Shown piece after piece: positions 1-8,357 of a stretch of 64,000 bases of DNA. The stretch comes from Stigmatella ashevillena (GTDB lineage: Bacteria > Myxococcota > Myxococcia > Myxococcales > Myxococcaceae). Made by a program: the position numbers and the translations under genes. The number at the start of each line of letters is the position of its first letter. Position 1 is the first letter of the stretch. The DNA is taken from NCBI RefSeq assembly GCF_028368975.1, contig NZ_JAQNDM010000002.1, positions 6,876,425-6,940,424 on the forward strand, given 5' to 3'. The notes beneath the pieces are model-generated. The model ran no database searches and was not told the origin of the DNA. It saw nothing but the letters and a program-made list of their open reading frames with translations.

Positions 1-2
1 CG

Positions 3-1415
3 CTGGACACGGGCCCCTCCATCCTCCAGTTGCCGGGGGTGCTGGAGCGCATCTTCGTGCGGTCCGGCAAGCGCATCGAGGACTACGTGAAGCTCGTCCC
101 GGTGGACCCGAACACGCGGGTGCACTTCTGGGACGGCACGTTCATGGACACCTCGAAGAACCCGGCGCGCATGGAGGCGGAGCTGGCGAAGCTCAACCCC
201 GCGCTGCCGCGGGCGCTGAAGGCGTGGATGGAGGAGGGGAAGGAGAAGTACGCCATCGCCTACGAGAAGTTCATCGCCACGAACGCGGGCAGCCTGGGGT
301 ACTACGCGCCGTGGCGGTTGGCCTCCACGCTGCGCTTCAAGCCGTGGCAGACGTTGTACCGGCACCTGGACGCGTTCTTCCACGATGACCGGGTGACGTA
401 CGCGCTGGCGTACCCCTCGAAGTACCTGGGGCTGCACCCCACGACGTGCTCCTCGGTGTTCGGGGTGATTCCGTTCCTGGAGCTGGCCTTCGGGGTGTGG
501 CACGTGGACGGGGGCTTCCGGGCGCTGGCGCAAGGGATGAAGCGCTGCGCGGAGGACCTGGGGGCCACCTTCCGCATGGGCGAGGCGGTGGAGCAGGTGC
601 TGGTGGATGGGGGACGGGCGGTGGGGGTGCGGCTGGCCGACGGGAAGCGGCTGGAGGGGGACGCGGTGGTGGTGAACGCGGACCTGGCGTACGCGGCGCA
701 GAGCCTCATTCCAGCGGACATCCGTGAGGGCACGCGCCTGTCGGACGCGTCGCTGGAGCGGGCGAAGTTCTCGTGCAGCACGTTCATGGCCTACTACGGC
801 CTGGACACGGTGTACTCGGAGCTGCCGCACCACCTCATTTATATGTCGGAGAACGCTCGGCGCACGGACCGGGAGGCGCTGGAGGACCGGGTGTTGGACC
901 TGGAGGATCCGCCCTTCTACGTGTGTAACCCGTGCGTGACGGACCCGTCGGGAGCGCCGGAGGGCCACTCCACGCTGTATGTGCTGGTGCCCACGCCCAA
1001 CACGTCGCAGCCGGTGGATTGGGCGGCCACGGAGCGGGTGCTGCGCGAGCGGATTCCGGACATGCTGACCAAGGTGGGGCTGAAGGACGTGCGTCGGCAC
1101 ATCCGCGCGGAGCGCTACTTCACGGCGGAGACGTGGCGGGATGACTTCCACGTGTTCCGGGGGGCGGTCTTCAACCTCTCGCACACGTGGATGCAGCTGG
1201 GGCCCTTGCGCCCGAAGGTGAAGAGTCCGGATGTGCAGGGGCTGTACTGGGTGGGGGGCGGAACGCACCCGGGCAGCGGGCTGCTCACCATCATGGAGAG
1301 CGCGAACATCGCGGCGGATTACCTCACGCGCGAGGCGGGCAAGGGGCCGCTGCCGCAGTGGCCCTATGTCCCGCCGCTGGAGGAGGCCCCGGTGACACAG
1401 GCTCAGGTGGGCTGA
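3..1415 (+). CDS. crtI: Phytoene desaturase (CrtI-type), 5' end outside window
   Basis: This is a flavoprotein amine-oxidase-type desaturase of carotenoid synthesis that introduces double bonds into phytoene at the membrane. The reading frame is open from the window edge, so the N-terminus and the FAD-binding Rossmann motif are missing; 470 codons remain. The visible start reads DTGPSILQLPGVL, typical of the region just after the CrtI FAD motif. Near the C-terminus is WVGGGTHPGSGLLTIMES, the FAD-contact signature shared by CrtI-type desaturases and isomerases. An alternative is CrtD or another CrtI paralogue, since myxobacteria carry two such desaturases. The gene converges on the DUSAM gene and overlaps its end by 13 bp. 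Confidence 0.88.
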   Translation: MDTGPSILQLPGVLERIFVRSGKRIEDYVKLVPVDPNTRVHFWDGTFMDTSKNPARMEAELAKLNPALPRALKAWMEEGKEKYAIAYEKFIATNAGSLGYYAPWRLASTLRFKPWQTLYRHLDAFFHDDRVTYALAYPSKYLGLHPTTCSSVFGVIPFLELAFGVWHVDGGFRALAQGMKRCAEDLGATFRMGEAVEQVLVDGGRAVGVRLADGKRLEGDAVVVNADLAYAAQSLIPADIREGTRLSDASLERAKFSCSTFMAYYGLDTVYSELPHHLIYMSENARRTDREALEDRVLDLEDPPFYVCNPCVTDPSGAPEGHSTLYVLVPTPNTSQPVDWAATERVLRERIPDMLTKVGLKDVRRHIRAERYFTAETWRDDFHVFRGAVFNLSHTWMQLGPLRPKVKSPDVQGLYWVGGGTHPGSGLLTIMESANIAADYLTREAGKGPLPQWPYVPPLEEAPVTQAQVG

Positions 1416-2023
1416 ACGGGTGCCGGGAGCGGCTCGTCCAAGCCCGCCAGGTTTTCCTCGGCGGCACGGCGGTACATCGGTACGGTCTCCACGGCAAGCA
1501 AGTCGCGCATCTGCTGACGTGCCCCTTCGAGGTCACCCGCTTCCCGGAGGTCAAGCATCCGCGAGATGGCGCGCTCGGACAGCTTCGGATCCACGCGCCC
1601 ACTTTTCGCGACTTTTTGCAGCCGGACGATCCTGGCCAGTTTGCGTGCTCTCTCCAGGTCCCCAACATCTTGCAAGCGTCGGGCGCGGTGCTCAGCGAGC
1701 ATCCACCGCCACGCCCCATCCTCGATGCGTTTGCGGATCTTCCGGAGCAGGGGCTTGGCTGTGCGGAGACTGCGGAGCGCTTGCTGGACGTTCTCGGCAG
1801 GGATGGCCACTTCGCGAGCAGAACGCCGCAATAAGGTTCGCACGTCGGCCGTGAGTTCCAGGGGCTCGCCCTGCCAGATCGCGGGGTGTTGAAGCTCAAG
1901 CCGCCACAGCCAGCCAAGAGAGCCAGGCACCTGCCGCGCCCCGCCTGGGAAGGCGGCTGGGCCGGGCAGGCGTGTGTCTGCTGGAGATGAAAGGCTTCTG
2001 CGCCGGCTCGGTGTGCGGCTCAT
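1403..2023 (-). CDS. DUSAM domain-containing protein
   Basis: This is a 206-residue protein of the myxobacterial DUSAM family (DUF2379 paralogous family), whose molecular role is unknown. Family hallmarks are the central EPLELTADVRTLLRRSAREV block and the C-terminal DLEGARQQMRDLLAVE segment followed by VPMYRRAAEENLAGLDE. The same blocks recur in the second DUSAM protein at 35.1-35.5 kb. ATG 2023 is preferred, with GGGGAG three bases upstream; a GTG at 2047 is also possible. The protein is predicted cytoplasmic, helical and rich in charged residues. It is convergent with crtI and divergent from the reductase starting at 2125, so it is probably transcribed alone. Confidence 0.75.
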   Translation of the reverse strand: MSRTPSRRRSLSSPADTRLPGPAAFPGGARQVPGSLGWLWRLELQHPAIWQGEPLELTADVRTLLRRSAREVAIPAENVQQALRSLRTAKPLLRKIRKRIEDGAWRWMLAEHRARRLQDVGDLERARKLARIVRLQKVAKSGRVDPKLSERAISRMLDLREAGDLEGARQQMRDLLAVETVPMYRRAAEENLAGLDEPLPAPVQPT

Positions 2024-2124
2024 GGGCTCCCCGTCAGCCTCCCTCACCTCCCGCTCTGCTCCCGCCCGCTACGCCCAAGAGGGCTCCTGTCCTTCCTATG
2101 CTCCCGTCGTGGTACATCAGCGCC

Positions 2125-2679
2125 ATGGGCCTCTTGACCTTCGGACTCAACGTGACGCTGGACGGGTGCTGCGACCATCGCGAGGGGATCGCGGACGACG
2201 AGCTGCACGACTACTTCACGCAGCTGATGGACGCAGCCGGGGCGATGCTGTGGGGGCGCGTCACGTACGAGCTCATGGAGAGCGCCTGGCCGGCGGTGGC
2301 GCGCGACGAGAACGCGCCACGCGCGATGCGGGAGTGGGCGCGCAAGCTGGAGGCCAAGCCGAAGTATGTGGTCTCGGCCTCGCGCCGCGACTTCCCGTGG
2401 AACAACACCTTCCGCGTCGAGGGGGATTTGCGTGAGGCCGTGACGCAGCTGAAGGAGAAGACCCCGCAAGGCGTGCTAGTGGGCAGTCCCACGCTCTCGG
2501 CGGCGCTCGAGCGGCTGGGGCTGATCGATGAGTACCGTCTCGTTGTCCACCCCGTCTTCGCCGGCCACGGGCCGACGTTGTTTCAGGGCCTGGAGCCCTC
2601 GCGGCGCCTCGAGCTCGTCTCGACGAACCGGCTGAAGTCCGGGCAGGTGGCGATGCATTACCGCCGCAAGGAGGGATGA
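2125..2679 (+). CDS. Dihydrofolate reductase family protein (RibD C-terminal-like)
   Basis: This 184-residue protein resembles the small RibD-C/DHFR-like reductases that bind NADPH; the physiological substrate of these stand-alone members is generally unknown. It starts MGLLTFGLNVTLDG, the usual N-terminal strand of the family. It contains LWGRVTYELME, PKYVVSASRRDFPWNNT and the nucleotide-binding stretch GVLVGSPTLSAALERLGLIDEY, followed by HPVFAGHGPTLFQGL. The frame stays open upstream (ATG 2098 and an earlier one at 1972), but homology to the family begins at MGLL, so 2125 is chosen. It is divergent from the DUSAM gene. No operon partner is visible downstream, where a degraded regulator lies on the other strand. 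Confidence 0.85.
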   Translation: MGLLTFGLNVTLDGCCDHREGIADDELHDYFTQLMDAAGAMLWGRVTYELMESAWPAVARDENAPRAMREWARKLEAKPKYVVSASRRDFPWNNTFRVEGDLREAVTQLKEKTPQGVLVGSPTLSAALERLGLIDEYRLVVHPVFAGHGPTLFQGLEPSRRLELVSTNRLKSGQVAMHYRRKEG

Positions 2680-2804
2680 CCCGATCAGGCCGAGCGGTTC
2701 CTATCTGTCTTAGAACCTGGAATCTGTAGAGCCAGCGCGTGTCCAGGCTCGCATGCTGGCTCGGTAGAAGCCCGCCAGGATGGCGGCCCCGCAGCCCTTG
2801 GCGT

Positions 2805-3129
2805 TCAGCGCCCCGGCAGAAGTAAGGCGACCCACCGCGCCAGTGCCTTGATCCTCGGACTGTCCAGGCGAGCGAGGCGGCGCAAGAGGCGGCGCTTCTC
2901 GGGCGTGTCACTCAGGCCGGGGGGCATCGTGTTTGCCCCGGGGGCGCTCTGCCCCGGCTCCACCTCGGCAAACCCCATCAGTTCATGGGAGCCGCTGCCG
3001 AGAATCAGGCACATGCGCAACAGCGTTGGAACGCTCGGCAGCACGCCCCCCCCGCTCCATGCGCCCGTACACCTCGGGAGCGATGCCGATGCCCTTGGCT
3101 GCTTCTGCAATGAAGGCCAGTCGTGCTGC
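2805..3129 (-). pseudogene. Truncated, frameshifted XRE-type HTH regulator
   Basis: Directly after the stop codon of the upstream immunity gene, the same frame continues as AARLAFIAEAAKGIGIAPE then VYGRMERGG. This is the second half of an XRE helix-turn-helix domain, without its start codon or first helices. At a run of eight C (3046-3053 on the plus strand) the frame shifts, and the homology continues as VLPSVPTLLRMCLILG and then a tail ending at 2805. So the gene lacks its 5' end and carries a homopolymer frameshift. The missing 5' end cannot be a sequencing error; the frameshift could be. It lies immediately downstream of toxin/immunity pair 1. Confidence 0.6.
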
Positions 3130-4050
3130 TCACTGGCAGAGCCGTCGCAGCCAACGGTGCATGTTCTCCTTGTTCAACGAGAACCAGCCGGTGCTCTCCT
3201 CATAGAGGAAAGGCTCCAGCAGATGCGCTAGCGCACGGTATGGGGGGGGGATTGGAGCTTTCTCGGTATCGATGGCATCGGGCCACTCGCCCACGCTGAT
3301 CAGCAGTCGCTCGCCCGCCAACGGCTGAAGCGACATCTCCGGAAAGCGGAGCTTGTCGCCAAGGCCCTCGACACCGCCCAACTGGCCCAGCAGCGGCTGG
3401 CCCAGAAACGTGAGCCAGTAGGCACCTCGCGCGCGGGTGCCAATGACCCGACTCGTGTCCTCCATGCGATAGAGATCCATGCCCAGGTAGCGGCACAGTG
3501 GAGCGAAGAGTTGCTGACGAACTCCATACCAAGACCCACGCGGGCACACGAAGGCGAGGCTGGCGTAGCCGAAGCTGAAGGGCAACTCGCGAGCGATCTC
3601 AAGAGCCAGCGTACGCAGCTGGGCGGGGCCATGCTCCAGGAGATACTCAGTGGGAAAGGAGAAGGTCACCCCACACGTGGAGTCCTCGTCGTGAGAGAAG
3701 ATCGGGGCATTGAGCCGTCGGCCTCGGTACTCGAAGTTGTAGCCGCTCACTTCGCTTGCGTCTTCCTCCAAATCGACAGTGCAGGCATCAACCCAAGTTC
3801 GCTCCAGAATTTGCCAGCGGATGTACGCCCAGCCCTTATCGTCGAGCGGCAGGGTGTCCCCATCGTCCGAGCCATACCAGCCCAGCGAGTTGGGGGGAAT
3901 GGCACTGCGGTAGATCTGTAAGGCTCGCCAAACGGCAGAGGCCACCTCTGCATGAGAACGGCGCATGAAAAAGCAGATCACGACGCCGTCGCGAGTCATC
4001 AAAATGCCGGTGTCGGTCCGCAGTCGGATGACAGGAATGTTTTCCCTCAT
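3130..4050 (-). CDS. DUF3396 / type VI immunity family protein (immunity of pair 1)
   Basis: This 306-residue protein matches the DUF3396 (TsiV-like 'type VI immunity') family, common in myxobacteria beside nuclease-type toxins. The conserved stretches are VTFSFPTEYLLEHGPAQLR, LPFSFGYASLAFVCPRG, the YLGMDLY segment, RGAYWLTFLGQPLLGQLGG and a C-terminal YRALAHLLEPFLYEE. There is no signal peptide, so it is predicted cytoplasmic, as expected for protection against a nuclease. Its ATG overlaps the TGA of the lipoprotein toxin upstream (ATGA at 4047-4050), which indicates translational coupling and supports a cognate pair. Family assignment is by recalled motifs; the pairing is inferred from the overlap. 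Confidence 0.8.
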   Translation of the reverse strand: MRENIPVIRLRTDTGILMTRDGVVICFFMRRSHAEVASAVWRALQIYRSAIPPNSLGWYGSDDGDTLPLDDKGWAYIRWQILERTWVDACTVDLEEDASEVSGYNFEYRGRRLNAPIFSHDEDSTCGVTFSFPTEYLLEHGPAQLRTLALEIARELPFSFGYASLAFVCPRGSWYGVRQQLFAPLCRYLGMDLYRMEDTSRVIGTRARGAYWLTFLGQPLLGQLGGVEGLGDKLRFPEMSLQPLAGERLLISVGEWPDAIDTEKAPIPPPYRALAHLLEPFLYEESTGWFSLNKENMHRWLRRLCQ

Positions 4051-4868
4051 GGGGTCATCCCCACGTGTGGCGAGATGATCACAGCCTCGCCTCCCAGAGC
4101 TGCCTTATAGATCTGGCCCTGGGTGAAGTCGGCATAAGCGCTGGTCTCTCCGTATTTCGTCCACCGTGGCTTGTTGGTGCTGGGGCAGGGAAATTTGTAG
4201 TCCAGGATGAGCACGGCTCGCAGCAGGTGGCCATCCGCGTGCAGCACGATGTCCGGCTTGATCGTGCGCCAGAGTTCCCGAGTACAGCCCTGAGCGAGGA
4301 GGCGCGCCTCCTCCTCTCGGCTGACCGCCTCGACGAACCGGGCGTTGGGATAGTAGCGGTAGCGCTGCTCAATGCTGAAGGGAGCAGGCCAGAGTTGCTC
4401 CAGCACCTCACGCGCGCATTGCAGGGTCAGAGCATGCTTCTGCTGCCCCAACAGCATCGCCCGGGTGATGGGCTTCGCGCAGCCGTCTACCTCTACTTCC
4501 TCGCCGCACTCTTTACGCGTAGGCGAGCGGTTGCCGAAGTGCGTGGAGTTCACCTGCCGCTCGGCCAACCGGGCGCACTCCACCAAGCGCTTCTCAAATT
4601 CCCCCACCGCGTTATCACTTTGGAGCAACGACAGTAGGAGCGGCACGGACTGGCCCAGGGTGGAAGCCATCACCGCGCCTGTAGCCGGCGCCACGGTGCT
4701 GGCACCCTGGCCCAAGGCAGCGGCGTGGCGGATCCGGCTGGCGGTCTCCGTGTCGAGACGTAAGTCCCCGCGCGAGGCGCGTTGAGGGCTGCTGGCACAG
4801 GCGGCCAACAACGCGCTCAGCAGCGCCAAGCATGTGGATTTCCAACGTATGCTTCGACGAGCGGACAT
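4047..4868 (-). CDS. Lipoprotein toxin candidate with C-terminal PD-(D/E)xK nuclease-like domain (pair 1)
   Basis: This is a 273-residue lipoprotein. ATG 4868 has AGGAAAAG just upstream and opens a type II signal ending LLAAC with Cys24. The middle part is rich in Ala/Ser/Thr (residues 40-90). The C-terminal 70 residues contain KPDIVLH (204-210), then LILDYKFPC with Asp223 and Lys225, then QGQIYKAALGGEAVIISP. That D...(D/E)xK order fits a PD-(D/E)xK nuclease fold. A surface-anchored lipoprotein carrying a nuclease domain and coupled to an immunity gene matches the SitA polymorphic toxins, which myxobacteria pass between kin by outer-membrane exchange. The SitA assignment is inference. The frame stays open upstream to 5054, but that part lacks a signal and looks non-coding. 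Confidence 0.68.
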   Translation of the reverse strand: MSARRSIRWKSTCLALLSALLAACASSPQRASRGDLRLDTETASRIRHAAALGQGASTVAPATGAVMASTLGQSVPLLLSLLQSDNAVGEFEKRLVECARLAERQVNSTHFGNRSPTRKECGEEVEVDGCAKPITRAMLLGQQKHALTLQCAREVLEQLWPAPFSIEQRYRYYPNARFVEAVSREEEARLLAQGCTRELWRTIKPDIVLHADGHLLRAVLILDYKFPCPSTNKPRWTKYGETSAYADFTQGQIYKAALGGEAVIISPHVGMTP

Positions 4869-5108
4869 CTCTTTTCCTGGGAACAGGGCACCCGAGCCTA
4901 GAACGAGAGAGGATGAGGCCCAGCATGAAATCAGGGCCTGAACAAGGCAGCACCGCGCCCCTGAGTCTGGAGCGCGGTGCCATCTATCCTTGCGGACCTG
5001 ATCCGTCAGCTCCGCCGCCTCCTCTGGCCACGGCTTGCTGGATGCGCGCTCCACTCACAGAAGCTATCGGTGCCAGCCATGGCGGTCCCAAGAGGAAGGT
5101 GTCCTCGG

Positions 5109-5250
5109 AGGCGGCGGGTTTCGAACCCGCATCAAGGCGGAAGCAAACCGCCAAGCAGGTCGCGCTGTTACCGGCTAATGCCTTGCTCTCTCATCGGTTC
5201 GTTCTGCTGCCCCATCCCGTCTCGTCCCGTCTCGTCCCGTTCTCATCCGC
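5109..5250. repeat. tRNA-3'-end-like repeat with decamer array (copy A)
   Basis: On the minus strand this contains a T-arm-like stem (GCGGGTTCGAAACCCGC) followed by an acceptor-like CGCCTCC and preceded by a variable-arm-like segment starting at CTGCTT. This resembles the 3' half of a tRNA-Ser-type gene; the 5' half is absent. Next to it (5215-5241) are tandem copies of about CGTCCCGTCT. Copies at 7.3 and 11.8 kb share the arrangement. Such a layout fits an attachment site beside integrase arm-binding repeats. It lies just upstream of toxin pair 1. Confidence 0.5.
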
Positions 5251-5310
5251 GCTGGAGGGGCACACTGGGGGCACATGCGGCCCAACAGGGGCAATTTGCT
5301 TGGACACAAG

Positions 5311-5450
5311 CGGACTGAGTTTCCCCGGTCTCCCAGGGCTCACGAGAACCCCGTGGGAGGCGGACAGTAGGGTGTGCCCTGGCAAGGTGTGGCAGGGGAG
5401 GAGCGGGTGGAGGAGCGCGGGTGGGCGTACCCGAGAAGTCGACGAGCGCG
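5311..5450 (+). mobile_element. Remnant of IS91-like element 5' region
   Basis: About 70 bp here (5376-5446) align, with roughly 80% identity by eye, to 27507-27570, where the sequence leads into an IS91-family-like transposase N-terminus. Both contain a CCCTGGC(A/G)AG(G/A)TGTGGC start and a GGTGG(A/G)GGAGC core. Only the 5' fringe survives, and it is cut off by the esterase gene end. It is non-functional. Confidence 0.4.
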
Positions 5451-5456
5451 CCCGCT

Positions 5457-6338
5457 TCAAGGCGCCGGCGTCGCGGCCGCGAGGCCGGCGGCGGCCCGCC
5501 CGATCCGCTCCAAGATCTCGCCCTCTTCCTCGTCAGAGATGTCGTGCTCGACCCCGGCGTACTCGCGCAGCTCCGCGGTGTACCCGGCGCGCCGCAGCTC
5601 GGCGATCGAGGCGCGCGCGCCTCGGGTCGGCACCGCCAGGTCGGAGGCGCCGTGGAAGGCCGCGACCGGCGGGAGTGTCGCCGGGCGCGGCCCCGAGCTG
5701 AGCGCCACCGACGGGTAGAGCGACGGCGGGAGCAGGCCGCTGATGGGGAAGGCGGCCACCAGCGCCTCGGGGTGGGTGACCGCCAGGGCGAAGGTCATGA
5801 TGCCGCCCTGCGAGAAGCCGGTGACGAGGGGCTTGCCGACGGTGGGGCGGGCGGCTACCAGGGCGGCGAGCGCAGCGGCGATCCGATCGGCTTCCCGCGT
5901 AACCAGGGGCGCTGCGACGTCGTCGCGGACGGAGTCGTACCAGATGTACATGCCGCCGCTCGGGTGGCCATACGGGAGGATGAGGCGGGCGCGGCGGCGG
6001 TAGCGCCGGAGCAGCTGGAGGAAGTCCGCGGGGTCCCCGCCCATGGGGTGCAGCGCGACGATCATCGGCACCCGCTCGTCAGGTCGCGCCCCGCCCGTCA
6101 TGTGCTCGAGGTAGCGCACGCCCGCGATCTCGCCCCGGGTGGTGCTCCCCGGCTCTCCCGCCGGCGGCAGAGGCGCGACCGGCCCCGCTGACGGCGTCTC
6201 CGACGGCGGACGCACGGCCGCCGACCCTGCGGGCGGCGCCGACGCCGGCTTGCAGCTGCACCCAGGCCCCGCTAGGAGGACCACGCCGATGGAGAGGAGC
6301 AGGCGCAAGGGAAAGGGATCGGCCGACGGGTGGCGCAT
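5457..6338 (-). CDS. Alpha/beta hydrolase, phospholipase/carboxylesterase family, exported
   Basis: This 293-residue alpha/beta hydrolase resembles the phospholipase/carboxylesterase (Abhydrolase_2) family of small esterases. The catalytic nucleophile sits in GFSQGGIMTFALA, the acid is probably Asp in HGASDLAVP and the His is in GVEHDIS. ATG 6338 starts MRHPSADPFPLRLLLSIGVV, an N-terminal export signal. It ends GPGCSC, a poor but possible lipobox, followed by a Pro/Ala-rich linker. The frame is open further upstream, but that part has no family homology. The substrate cannot be told. It is followed downstream by repeat A and IS scraps, and it probably belongs to the accessory region. Confidence 0.8.
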   Translation of the reverse strand: MRHPSADPFPLRLLLSIGVVLLAGPGCSCKPASAPPAGSAAVRPPSETPSAGPVAPLPPAGEPGSTTRGEIAGVRYLEHMTGGARPDERVPMIVALHPMGGDPADFLQLLRRYRRRARLILPYGHPSGGMYIWYDSVRDDVAAPLVTREADRIAAALAALVAARPTVGKPLVTGFSQGGIMTFALAVTHPEALVAAFPISGLLPPSLYPSVALSSGPRPATLPPVAAFHGASDLAVPTRGARASIAELRRAGYTAELREYAGVEHDISDEEEGEILERIGRAAAGLAAATPAP

Positions 6339-6406
6339 CGGTACAACATCATTACGTAAAGTGCTCCATACCAGGATGAACAGCCGTACCCGGAGCTTGT
6401 CGAGAG

Positions 6407-7072
6407 CTAACTGCCCTTGCTCGGTTCGGGTTGAAGAACCAGCTCCGCATCGATGGAGATCTCGATGTTGTCTCCCACGACGACACCGGCTCCCTCGCCC
6501 GGGAATTCCCAACGAAGGCCAAAGTCCTTCCGATTGACGGCTCCGGTGGCCTCGACCGCGCGGCGTATGCCTCCGGCATGATTGAACGGGGGCGAAAGTG
6601 TGACAGCGAGAGTCACCGGCTTGGTGATGCCGTGCATGGTCAGGTTGCCCATCATCGCGTACGAGGTGGCGCCCGACTTACTTACGCTGGTTGAAGCAAA
6701 GGTGATTCCCGGGAACTTGGCAACGTCGAAGAAGTCTGGACTCTTGAGGTGCGCGTCACGCTCCTCCACGCCCGTCGTGATGGTGCTCACATCAATGGTC
6801 GCGTTGGCCCTGGTATTGGCGAGGTTTCCTTCATCCAGGGTGAGGGTTCCGGAAGGCTTGTGAAACATGCCGCGCACGTTGGTGAACACGTGTTTGCAGG
6901 AGAACTGCGCCGAAGAGTTTTCTGGGTCCAGCACCCAATTCGAGGTCTGAGGAACAGCTGGGACTGAAAGTTTGTCCGTGGCCGTGGGGGCTGCACGGGC
7001 GGGCGCGGGGTCTCCGGAGCTGCAGGCAGAGATTAACAATAGAGAGATCACGGCGAGTGCTGAGGGGTGCAT
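6407..7072 (-). CDS. YceI family lipoprotein
   Basis: This is a 221-residue YceI-like lipocalin-fold protein that in other bacteria binds isoprenoid lipids in the periplasm. The N-terminus MHPSALAVISLLLISAC is a lipoprotein signal ending ISAC. The YceI body starts WVLDPENSSAQFSCKHVF and includes the characteristic HLKSPDFFDVAKFPGITFAS and GNLTMHGITKPVTLAV motifs, with the final RKDFGLRWEFP. ATG 7072 is chosen over an upstream in-frame start at 7120 because it begins the signal peptide. It lies 68 bp upstream of the esterase gene on the same strand, so the two may be co-transcribed. Confidence 0.9.
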   Translation of the reverse strand: MHPSALAVISLLLISACSSGDPAPARAAPTATDKLSVPAVPQTSNWVLDPENSSAQFSCKHVFTNVRGMFHKPSGTLTLDEGNLANTRANATIDVSTITTGVEERDAHLKSPDFFDVAKFPGITFASTSVSKSGATSYAMMGNLTMHGITKPVTLAVTLSPPFNHAGGIRRAVEATGAVNRKDFGLRWEFPGEGAGVVVGDNIEISIDAELVLQPEPSKGS

Positions 7073-7295
7073 AGGAAGAGCCTCTGCAGGCAAGTGACAC
7101 AGGCCTGCCTGGGGTTTCATTTCTCTTGCTGAGAGAAATTCCCGCCGGCCTCATGGAGGTGGCTCTCGTGCCGGTGCTGGCGGGCGTGGAGGGTACGCCG
7201 CGGTGACTGGGCCGCGTGAGGACGCCAAACTGCAGGCGAAGCCACAGTCTCCTGGCGACAGCTACCCCTTTAAGATTGCTGGGCTTCTCGGGATG

Positions 7296-7471
7296 GAGGC
7301 GGCGGGATTCGAACCCGCGCCGGGCGGTGCGAAACCTCTAGCAGAATCGCGCCCATACCTCGTAACCGCCCGGAATGACTTGGAGTCGATATCCCGCCGC
7401 GTCCCGTTTCGTCCCGTCCTGTCCCACCCCATTCCGCAGGCTCCTGCGACATACGTGCAACATGGCGGAGG
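7296..7471. repeat. tRNA-3'-end-like att repeat R1 (left of toxin pair 2)
   Basis: On the minus strand this contains a tRNA T-arm (GCGGGTTCGAATCCCGC) and acceptor-like CGCCTCCA, preceded by TTCTGCTAG and a long variable-arm-like segment. That fits the 3' half of a class II (Ser-like) tRNA. It continues into CGTCCCGTTTCGTCCCGTCC repeats and ends with CGACATACGTGCAACATGG, which encodes the DIRAT-type integrase tail. About 170 bp match R2 at 11819-11990 in the same orientation with high identity. R1 and R2 bracket the toxin pair 2 region. Confidence 0.6.
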
Positions 7472-7620
7472 CCGAACCCTCGCGTCCACGGGGCATACGC
7501 GGCCCCTGTCCCGCGGCTTTCGGCAACGACCTGAAGGCGTGTACCTCGCCCCCTGCGCGGGCCTTTGCGCCAGCCTGCCCGAGCTCGTGTCGTGCGAGGG
7601 AGCAACCTACGGCCATGCAG

Positions 7621-8343
7621 TCACCCTGTCAGCCAGGGCTGCAATGGCCGCAGCAGCCCGGCCCGGTCCAGCAGTTCGTGGACGCGAGCGGCCAGTGCAA
7701 CGTGCTCCGGGTTGGAAGCGCTGAACCGCTCGGGAGTGAGTATGACGAGGGTGCCCTTGTCCTCGACGGGCTCGATCCGAACGGGGGCGGGCAGGGGGGG
7801 CACCGTGCCACGCAGTCGCGAGAAGTACATCATCCAGCCTACGAAGGTGCCTGGATGTGGGAACCCCTTCACCGCCATCTGCCGGTGCGCCTCGGATGTA
7901 GACACTCCCCATTCTGGGTCCCAGGCCAGGGCCATGGCGCGCAACACCTCGGTCATCACGGGAGCGGTCAGCACCCGCTCCCCAATGAGCCCCTCATCGT
8001 AAGGCCTGAGCACGCAGGTGGACGGAAGGTGGAGGGAGGAATGACCGCAGTTGCCATCAACGCCGGATGTCTCCTCCAGGCTGTCGCCTGTCCACAGGTG
8101 GAAGGAGAAGCCATCACCTATCCGATGCTCCTTCTGTGCGAACAGCTTCTGGAAGTTCTCCGCATCTGTGGTGAACAGGCGTTCGCGTGCTTTCTCGAAG
8201 GAACCTGCCGGCTCATACCAGCGGGTCCACGCTGGGTCGCAGCGCCCCAGGAGGTGGAAGAACCGCTCCGCGCTCCGCGCGCAAGCCTCGGCGGATTCAG
8301 GCCGGTCGAGCCAGTAGGAGCCAGCGTAATACGTTTCTATCAT
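7621..8343 (-). CDS. Immunity 52 (Imm52) family protein (immunity of pair 2)
   Basis: This 240-residue cytoplasmic protein is of the Imm52 family, which protects against polymorphic toxins with restriction-endonuclease folds. The N-terminus IETYYAGSYWLDRPESAEAC, then FFHLLGRCDPAWTRWYEP and GDGFSFHLWTG, are typical, as is the C-terminal MYFSRLRG segment. ATG 8343 is preceded by GAGGAG about nine bases upstream and begins the family homology. A GTG at 8361 overlapping the toxin stop is an alternative start. The gene lies directly downstream of the SitA5-like toxin with 14 bases or less between them, so it is inferred to neutralise that toxin. Confidence 0.83.
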   Translation of the reverse strand: MIETYYAGSYWLDRPESAEACARSAERFFHLLGRCDPAWTRWYEPAGSFEKARERLFTTDAENFQKLFAQKEHRIGDGFSFHLWTGDSLEETSGVDGNCGHSSLHLPSTCVLRPYDEGLIGERVLTAPVMTEVLRAMALAWDPEWGVSTSEAHRQMAVKGFPHPGTFVGWMMYFSRLRGTVPPLPAPVRIEPVEDKGTLVILTPERFSASNPEHVALAARVHELLDRAGLLRPLQPWLTG

Positions 8344-8357
8344 CGGAGGGCTACTCC

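Noticed and set aside
5215-5241. Short tandem decamers as a CRISPR array
   Set aside because: Units are adjacent without spacers and no cas gene is in the window.
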